Part shown: one piece after another, positions 58,644 to 64,000 of the stretch
Layout of the letters: every line of letters begins with the position of its first letter
How positions within the stretch are numbered: the stretch's first letter is position 1
NCBI RefSeq assembly: GCF_940670765.1
Contig: NZ_CALNVW010000051.1
Coordinates: forward strand, 1-64,000
Reading direction: 5' to 3'
DNA length: 64,000 bases
Source of the DNA: Streptomyces sp. A 4/2
GTDB lineage: Bacteria > Actinomycetota > Actinomycetes > Streptomycetales > Streptomycetaceae
Notes under the pieces: model-generated
What the model was told of the DNA's origin: nothing
The model's database searches: none
The model's input: only the letters and a program-made list of their open reading frames with translations
Translations under genes and position numbers: made by a program

Positions 58644-59463
58644 CTACCCGGCGTTCCCGTCAGGATTCCTCCACTGGATCCCGTCGGCGTGGCCGACGTC
58701 GGCGAGGGTCTGGGCTATGACGTTCCCGGGCGCCGGGTATTTCGGGTGCAGATCGAAATAGTGGGGCGCGTTCACGAGGGACACGTCGCACACCGGGTCG
58801 CCGTGGATGCAGTACCGCGTGACCGGAATGCCGTTGAACTCCGCCGGGCCGGCGCCGGGGGAGGTGAACCCGGGCACGCCCAATCCCTTCGGGAACTGGG
58901 CTGTGAAGCCGGTGCCGGGCGTCATGGGATCGGCGTAGAGCATGCCGTCGACCTGCGAGAGCGGAATGCCGGTGGTGTCACCCGCGATCGTCTGGAGCAC
59001 CTGGTCGGCGGCCTGCGCGCCCTGGGAGTAGCCGGTGATCGTGATGCGCGCGTCGGGGTGGGCGCGGTGGGTGTCCTCCGCCGCCTGCAACCCCTTCTGG
59101 TAGCCCTGCTGGACGCTGGAGTCGTAGTTCGGTGCGGTGAGGGCGTCGGGGTGGACCTGCAGGCCCGGCAACTCGATGAGCGAGCCGCTGTAGCCGATGA
59201 ACGGGCCGGCGGTGTGCGGATAGCACACATCGACCGCGGTGGAGCCGGGCGGGAGAGCCTTGTTCCCCTCGTCGTAGGAAGTGTCGCAGTGCCCCTGCCC
59301 CGCGTCGGCCGGCGTCGGGCCGGTGCCGCCGATCTACGATGTAGTAGTGCTCCGCGTCGGCCGCGTGCGCGGCGGCGGGGAACGCGACAGCGGTGCCGGC
59401 GGCCAGCGCCGCCGTTATGACCGCGGTGCGAACAGCCCGTGCCATCCTGCTCGATTTCGACAT
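58644..59463 (-). pseudogene. secreted PE-PPE/cutinase-like hydrolase, frameshifted
   Basis: The intact gene would start ATG 59463 (GGGGGAG 8 nt upstream) with a signal peptide (ARAVRTAVITAALAAGTAVAFPAAAHA), then DAEHYYI. One extra base at 59336 breaks the frame. The remainder continues in the other frame with VCYPHTAGPFIGYSGS, the alpha/beta-hydrolase nucleophile elbow GYSQGAQ, MLYADPMTPGTGF and GIPVTRYCIHGDPVCD. Without the extra base the gene is 819 bp, exactly 273 codons. It is either a real lesion or a sequencing error. A secreted esterase-like role is inferred from the fold. Confidence 0.8.
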
Positions 59464-59892
59464 TGCCTGATCTCCCCCTGGAGTGTGGACGTGTCCGGCA
59501 ACGAACGCATCAGACGCTAGGAGCGGCTGTTGACATTGCGATGACATACCGATGACTGCCCTGGTGCCCTGACTGTTGCGCCACGTGGTCAGAGCCTGGC
59601 CGAGGGGAAGCGCGATCGGCGGGCACCCGCTGCGTGCTCTCCCTGACCGCATGCGGGTCCGAGCAGAGGCCGCGCCGGTTTGCGCGACAGCGTGACGGTC
59701 GTCCTGAGGCCGTGCGGGCTCGGAGGGTGACGCCGGGCGCCGGAGCAGGCTCGTTTACGCCTGGCGGCATGACCGGGTTCGGCGGGAGAAAAGAGCTGGT
59801 GCGCTACCGGAGCCTGTGGTTATGGTTTGCAGCGTTCCTCCGGCGGCCGACCGCTGCCGGGATCAGCTGAAGCAAGGCAGGAGGGGTGACCG
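59464..59892. other. 429-bp stretch without recognised gene
   Basis: Between the PE-PPE-like gene (minus) and the small ORF before rsgA (plus). It includes the promoter region of the former. No domain, repeat or RNA structure was recognised. Confidence 0.4.
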
Positions 59893-59964
59893 ATGACTGT
59901 CGCCATGGTGGGTGCCGCGCGCACCCGGAAGCTCATCCACTCCACCTCCGTGGCCTCCGGCTGA
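59893..59964 (+). CDS. 23-aa ORF upstream of rsgA, possible leader peptide
   Basis: ATG at 59893 with a strong AGGAGGGG about 7 nt upstream, 23 sense codons (MTVAMVGAARTRKLIHS..) and a TGA 45 bp before the rsgA GTG. The ribosome site is better than that of rsgA itself. It may be a translated leader controlling rsgA, or a separate microprotein. There is no family match from memory. Confidence 0.4.
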   Translation: MTVAMVGAARTRKLIHSTSVASG

Positions 59965-60009
59965 TCTCTCTTCCTCCACGCCAGTGAGCGTGGTGCCGGG
60001 GCCGCCCTT

Positions 60010-61143
60010 GTGAAGGGTCACCCCTTGTCTTTCTCTTCTTTCCCGCAGGCTTCCTCCGCGTCCTCGCACCCGCTCGCGCCGTACGGGTGGGACGCGGCCT
60101 GGGAAGCCGAGTTCACCCCGTACGCCGAACGCGGTCTTGTTCCCGGCCGGGTCGTGCGGGTCGACCGTGGGCAGTGCGACGTGATCACCCCGGACGGCAT
60201 CGTGCGGGCCGACACCGAGTACGTCGTGCCGCGCGACCCGATGAAGGTCGTCTGCACCGGCGACTGGGCGGCGGTCGACGCCGTGGGTGATCCGCTGTTC
60301 GTGCGGACGCTGCTGCCCCGGCGGACCGCCTTCGTACGGTCGACCTCCTCGCAGCGGTCCGAGGGGCAGATCCTCGCGGCCAATGTCGATCACGCGATCA
60401 TCGCGGTGCCGCTCTCCGTCGAGCTGGATCTCGGCCGGATCGAACGGTTCCTCGCCCTGGCGTGGGAGTCCGGCGCCACACCGCTGGTCGTGCTGACCAA
60501 GGCCGACCTGGTGCCGGACGCCACCGGGCTCTCGTATCTCGTCGAGGACGTCGAGACGACCGCACCGGGTGTGCAGGTGCTGGCCGTCAGCTCGGCCACC
60601 GGCGCCGGGGTCGACATCCTCGCGGCGGTGGTGGCGGGCGGCACGAGCGTGCTGCTCGGGGTCTCCGGTGCGGGCAAGTCCACGCTGGCCAACGCCCTGA
60701 TCGGCGAGGACGTCATGGAGGTGCAGGCCATCCGGGACGTGGACGGAAAGGGCCGGCACACCACCACCACCCGTAATCTGCTCGCCCTGCCCGGCGGGGG
60801 AGTCCTCATCGACACCCCGGGGCTCCGCGGGGTCGGCCTCTGGGACGCTTCGAGCGGGGTCACCCAGGTCTTCTCCGAGATCGACGCGCTCGCGCGGGAG
60901 TGCAGGTTCCACGACTGTGCCCATGAGGCGGAGCCGGGGTGTGCGGTGCTCGCGGCGATCGACGACGGCTCGTTGCCGGTCCGCCGGCTGGAGAGCTACC
61001 GCAAGCTGCTGCGGGAGAACCAGCGCATCGTCGCCAAGACCGATGCCCGGATGCGCGCCCAGATCCGGCGGGACTGGAAGATGAAGGGTGCGGAGGGGCG
61101 GGCGAACATGGAGGCCAAGCGGGGTAAGGTCCGCAAGCCGTAG
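60010..61143 (+). CDS. rsgA: ribosome small subunit GTPase RsgA
   Basis: 377 aa circularly permuted GTPase that checks late 30S subunit maturation. An OB-fold (GLVPGRVVRVDRGQCDVIT, CTGDWAAVD) precedes the permuted G domain: TKAD (163-166), GVSGAGKST (217-225), DTPG (268-271). The zinc site is Cys298, Cys303, His305 and Cys311 (CRFHDCAHEAEPGC). A basic C-terminus follows. GTG 60010 is given. TTG 60025 is a real alternative with GAAGGG 9 nt upstream. A 23-codon ORF with a strong ribosome site lies just upstream. Confidence 0.94.
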   Translation: MKGHPLSFSSFPQASSASSHPLAPYGWDAAWEAEFTPYAERGLVPGRVVRVDRGQCDVITPDGIVRADTEYVVPRDPMKVVCTGDWAAVDAVGDPLFVRTLLPRRTAFVRSTSSQRSEGQILAANVDHAIIAVPLSVELDLGRIERFLALAWESGATPLVVLTKADLVPDATGLSYLVEDVETTAPGVQVLAVSSATGAGVDILAAVVAGGTSVLLGVSGAGKSTLANALIGEDVMEVQAIRDVDGKGRHTTTTRNLLALPGGGVLIDTPGLRGVGLWDASSGVTQVFSEIDALARECRFHDCAHEAEPGCAVLAAIDDGSLPVRRLESYRKLLRENQRIVAKTDARMRAQIRRDWKMKGAEGRANMEAKRGKVRKP

Positions 61144-61579
61144 GGCCTGCCCCGCGGGGCGGGTCCGCGGAGCGTTCGGTGTGTGTGCGCGTGTACGTGT
61201 GTGTACGTGTGTGTACGTGTGTGTACGTGTGTGTACGTGTGTGTGGCGGGCCCGGTCGACGCGTGTCGGCCTGGCCCGGTTCCGTGACGATCCTCACGTC
61301 GGTTTCTCGCTGCCGGTGTCGGCCGGATGCCCCGCGCCGTGCGTATGCCTGGTGAAGCGAGAGATCCGGCAGTGCGGACGTCAGGGAGTGGCGAGTGGTG
61401 CGTGACCGTCCGGGGGTGCGGAGGCAGCAGGCCGACGCAACCCCCGCCGCGCGGGATCCGTCCCTCACAAGGCCGTTCCTTTCCGTACCGCGGCCGGGCG
61501 GGCGCCGTCGGCCCGCGCGTCCGGATGCCACCGCACACCTCGACGTTCGCGCATACCCGCACACCCAGGAGAGTTCTCT
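61144..61579. other. 436-bp gap between rsgA and the mannosyltransferase
   Basis: It contains a possible GC-rich stem (CCGCGG at 61152-61157 and 61165-61170) just after rsgA that could end transcription, then the alternating purine-pyrimidine tract. No gene was recognised. Confidence 0.5.
61179..61245. repeat. 67-bp alternating purine-pyrimidine tract with 10-bp repeats
   Basis: Every base from 61179 to 61245 alternates purine and pyrimidine. Within it GTGTACGTGT repeats five times without change (61191-61240). Such sequence favours left-handed Z-DNA under negative supercoiling and is unusual in a genome of this base composition. Confidence 0.9.
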
Positions 61580-62863
61580 ATGCCCGCTGTGTCGCCCGAG
61601 CTGCGTGCGAGCGGCGTTCCCGTACCCACGCAACCCCCGGGGACGCGGGAACAGCCGTCACCGTCCGGCCACGGGGGAGACGGGTCCGGGCCCCGCAAGC
61701 GAGCGGTCCTCCCCGGCCCCCTGCGCCTGCCCCTCCGGCTGGGCCCGGCCGACCGCGAGGTGCTGTGGCTGTACCTGTGGACCCGCATAGGCATATGGAC
61801 CACGGCCTACTGCGTCCGATGGGTGTTTCCCCCCACCGGTGACTCCCGGGACGTCAAGCCCGTCCTCGCGCCCTTCCAGCAGTGGGACTGGTACCACTAC
61901 CTGCACATAGCGCAGCAGGGTTACTTCCCCGGGCAGGCCGGCCCCTGGCAGAGCGGCTGGGACAACCGGGAGGCCTTCTTCCCCGGATTCCCGCTCGTGC
62001 TCCGGGCCGTACACGTCGTGGTCCCGAGCTGGGCCGCGGCGGGCCTGCTGGTCTCCTTCGTCGCCGGAGCCTTTGCCGTCCTGGCACTGGCCCGCATCGC
62101 CCGGCTGTATCTGCCCGACCCGGGCGCGGGCACGCGCACCGTGCTGTTCCTGCTGCTCTCACCGTGCGCGATCTTCCTCGCAGTCGGTTACACCGAAGCC
62201 CTCTTCCTCGCCTTCGCGCTGCCCGCCTGGCTCGCCGCCCAGCGGCGCAACTGGCCCCTCGCGGCCGTCCTGACCGCACTGGCCACGTCGGTCCGCATCA
62301 GCGGCCTCTTCGTCGCCGCCGCCATCGCCCTGCACTTCCTCCTCACCACCCGCACCCGCAAGGAGTGGCGCTCGCTGCCCTGGCTGGCCCTGCCCGCCCT
62401 GTCCGCCGGCATCTACAGCTGGTACCTGCACGGGCACACCGGCGACTGGATGGCCTGGAAGCACGCCGAGGAACGCGGCTGGTACCGCGATTTCCACGCC
62501 CCCTGGGACGCCTGGACGACCACCTGGCACTCCGCCTTCGGCCACACCCAGGCCAGCGGGTACGCCTTCATGTTCCAGGCCGAACTCGCCGCCATGGTCG
62601 TCGGGCTGCTCCTGGTGGGACTGCTGGCATGGCGCCGCCGCTGGGCCGAGGCCCTCTACATCGGCCTCAGCCTGTGGGCGCTGGGCACCTCCTACTGGTA
62701 CACCTCCATCCCGCGCGCCACGCTCCTGTGGTGGCCCCTGTGGATCGGCCTGGCCGGATGGTCCCTGCGGAACCCGCGGGTCAAGACCGTCTACCTGAGC
62801 CTCGCCGTTCCCCTGATGGGCGCGTACTCCCTGGCCTTCCTGTCCGGGCGCTGGGCGGGCTGA
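61580..62863 (+). CDS. mannosyltransferase, PIG-V-like membrane GT
   Basis: 427 aa integral membrane glycosyltransferase. After a Pro/Gly-rich N-terminus, LWLYLWTRIGIWTTAYCVRWV begins about ten hydrophobic segments. FQQWDWYHYLHIAQQGYFP has the lumenal Asp motif (WDxxxY) of GT-C enzymes, and NREAFFPGFPLVLRAVHVV, SPCAIFLAVGYTEALFLAFALPAW and SIPRATLLWWPLWIG match PIG-V-like proteins. The substrate is probably polyprenyl-phosphate-linked sugar, inferred from the family. AGGAGAG lies 7 nt before the ATG. Confidence 0.85.
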   Translation: MPAVSPELRASGVPVPTQPPGTREQPSPSGHGGDGSGPRKRAVLPGPLRLPLRLGPADREVLWLYLWTRIGIWTTAYCVRWVFPPTGDSRDVKPVLAPFQQWDWYHYLHIAQQGYFPGQAGPWQSGWDNREAFFPGFPLVLRAVHVVVPSWAAAGLLVSFVAGAFAVLALARIARLYLPDPGAGTRTVLFLLLSPCAIFLAVGYTEALFLAFALPAWLAAQRRNWPLAAVLTALATSVRISGLFVAAAIALHFLLTTRTRKEWRSLPWLALPALSAGIYSWYLHGHTGDWMAWKHAEERGWYRDFHAPWDAWTTTWHSAFGHTQASGYAFMFQAELAAMVVGLLLVGLLAWRRRWAEALYIGLSLWALGTSYWYTSIPRATLLWWPLWIGLAGWSLRNPRVKTVYLSLAVPLMGAYSLAFLSGRWAG

Positions 62864-62942
62864 CGGCACCCGGACTGTGAAGGCAGTGCCGTCCGAATCC
62901 CGCCAGCCGGGTGCCCGGACCAGGGGCACACTGGTACCCGTG

Positions 62943-64000
62943 ATGGATGAAGAGACCAGGTACGAAGCGGTGAGCAGCCGCGACGCGCGCTTCGACGGCG
63001 AGTTCTTCTTCGCCGTCCGCACCACGGGCATCTACTGCCGGCCGAGCTGTCCCGCGGTGACCCCCAAGCGTAAGAACGTCCGCTTCTATCCGACCGCTGC
63101 CGCGGCCCAGGGGCAGGGGTTCCGGGCCTGCCGCCGCTGCCGGCCGGACGCCGTGCCCGGATCGGCCGCCTGGAACGTACGCGCCGATGTCGTCGGCCGC
63201 GCCATGCGGATGATCGGCGACGGCGTGGTGGACCGCGAAGGCGTGCCCGGTCTCGCGGAACGGCTCGGCTACAGCACCCGGCAGGTCCAGCGGCAGCTCA
63301 CCGCCGAGGTGGGCGCGGGCCCGGTGGCGCTGGCCCGCGCGCAGCGCTCGCAGGCCGCGCGTGTGCTGCTCCAGACCACCCGGCTGCCCGTCACGGAGAT
63401 CGCGTTCGCGTCCGGGTTCGCGAGTGTGCGGCAGTTCAACGACACGATCCGGCAGATCTACGCCCGCACGCCGAGCGACCTGCGCGCGGAGGCCGCCGCC
63501 CCGGCAGCGGCGACGGCCGCGGGCATCCCGCTGCGGCTCGCGTACCGCGGTGCCTACGCGGCGAAGGACGTCTTCGATCTCCTCGGCCGGGAGGCCCTGC
63601 CCCGGATCGAGGAGATGACCGGCACGCCGGGATCCCGTACCTACCGGCGTACCCTGCGGCTGCCGCACGGCTCCGGCGTCGTCGCCGTCGGTGAACGGTC
63701 CGCGGGGCGCTGGCTGGACGCGCGGATCCACCTCACCGATCTGCGCGACCTGACCACCACCGTCCAGCGCCTGCGCCGCCTCTTCGACCTGGACGCGGAT
63801 CCCTACGCCATCGACGAGCGGCTGGCCGCCGACCCCCGGCTGGCGCCACTGGTCGCGCGGCGGCCGGGGCTGCGCTCGCCGGGCGCGGCCGAACCCGAGG
63901 AGTTCGCGGTACGGGCACTGGCCGGGCGGGAGAAGTCCGCATGGCTGGTGGAGCGGTACGGGACCGTGCTCGACCGGCCCAGCGGCGGGCTCACCCACGT
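62943..64000 (+). CDS. Ada/AlkA-type DNA glycosylase and regulator (partial)
   Basis: 352 codons to the window edge. Residues 1-80 are an Ada-type zinc domain: FFFAVRTTGIYCRPSC (with the methyl-accepting Cys and first ligand) and FRACRRCRPD (third and fourth Cys). Residues about 85-185 are an AraC-type helix-turn-helix (GLAERLGYSTRQVQRQLTAEVGAGPVALARAQR, ITEIAFASGFASVRQFNDTIRQ-like). The AlkA N-terminal beta domain and the start of the glycosylase domain follow (LRLAYRGAYAAKDVFDLLG, RRLFDLDADP). It is cut before the catalytic Asp. GTG 62940 is an alternative start. It repairs alkylated bases and may regulate its own gene. Confidence 0.92.
   Translation, partial: MDEETRYEAVSSRDARFDGEFFFAVRTTGIYCRPSCPAVTPKRKNVRFYPTAAAAQGQGFRACRRCRPDAVPGSAAWNVRADVVGRAMRMIGDGVVDREGVPGLAERLGYSTRQVQRQLTAEVGAGPVALARAQRSQAARVLLQTTRLPVTEIAFASGFASVRQFNDTIRQIYARTPSDLRAEAAAPAAATAAGIPLRLAYRGAYAAKDVFDLLGREALPRIEEMTGTPGSRTYRRTLRLPHGSGVVAVGERSAGRWLDARIHLTDLRDLTTTVQRLRRLFDLDADPYAIDERLAADPRLAPLVARRPGLRSPGAAEPEEFAVRALAGREKSAWLVERYGTVLDRPSGGLTH

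Noticed and set aside
59634..59670. Lipobox-like LSLTACGS suggesting a lipoprotein start
   Set aside because: There is no hydrophobic signal segment before it and the following frame has no protein-like features.
61191..61240. Short regular repeats as a CRISPR array
   Set aside because: Units are 10 bp with no spacers. It is a simple tandem repeat.
1..64000. tRNA, rRNA, prophage or integrase genes
   Set aside because: None recognised by reading either strand. No att-like direct repeats flank the degraded patch.

Overview
The window is a high-GC actinobacterial chromosome segment, almost certainly Streptomyces. Pointers are codon use strongly biased to G/C in third positions, GTG and TTG starts, AGGAGG-type ribosome sites, a SARP regulator with TTA codons, a LAL-type LuxR regulator, a DUF1707-FHA protein, an SAV2148-type HEPN protein and an IdeR/DmdR iron box. 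No rRNA, tRNA, prophage or CRISPR array was seen.

Layout. 1-5.3 kb: GNAT enzyme, DUF1707-FHA protein, dihydrolipoyl dehydrogenase, divergent LysR regulator and a degenerate P450. 5.2-11.3 kb: glycogen/trehalose genes treY and glgX and an SAV2148-type HEPN protein. 11.4-17.7 kb: DnaQ-like exonuclease, aminoglycoside phosphotransferase-like kinase divergent from a macrolide glycosyltransferase with a perfect 14-bp palindrome between them, DUF1697 protein, ABC ATPase, aldo/keto reductase and ketopantoate reductase-like enzyme. 18.0-20.7 kb: a large secreted beta-helix protein.

20.7-30.3 kb is the centrepiece of metabolism: a minus-strand sulfur assimilation operon. It reads leader peptide (two Cys codons), cysI, a small zinc-ribbon protein, cysH, cysC, cysD, cysN, ssuA-like binding lipoprotein, ssuB-like ATPase, ssuC-like permease and a sirohydrochlorin chelatase. 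It imports sulfur compounds, activates sulfate to APS/PAPS, reduces it to sulfite then sulfide, and can supply siroheme iron for CysI. The leader peptide and downstream hairpins suggest attenuation by cysteine supply.

30.4-39.2 kb: GNAT enzyme, an iron-box-controlled fusion of penicillin acylase and siderophore-type acetyltransferase, a GAF regulator, an AidB-like acyl-CoA dehydrogenase divergent from a BrkB-family membrane protein, an AraC regulator and a VOC protein. 39.6-46.5 kb: a LAL regulator, a small unknown protein and a one-module NRPS (C-A-PCP-TE), a minimal orphan biosynthetic locus. 46.8-53.5 kb: envelope and secreted proteins (L,D-transpeptidase lipoprotein, LtrA, metallophosphoesterase with a PQQ-type propeller, DUF3515 lipoprotein), a GNAT enzyme and a 29-aa zinc-ribbon peptide.

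53.5-59.9 kb is a degraded, possibly acquired patch: IS5-type transposase fragments, a DUF1059 protein, a SARP/AfsR-type regulator split by a 7-bp tandem duplication, and a PE-PPE/cutinase-like secreted protein split by one extra base. 60.0-64.0 kb returns to core-like genes: rsgA, followed by 67 bp of perfectly alternating purine-pyrimidine sequence, a PIG-V-like mannosyltransferase, and an Ada/AlkA-type DNA repair gene that runs off the window.
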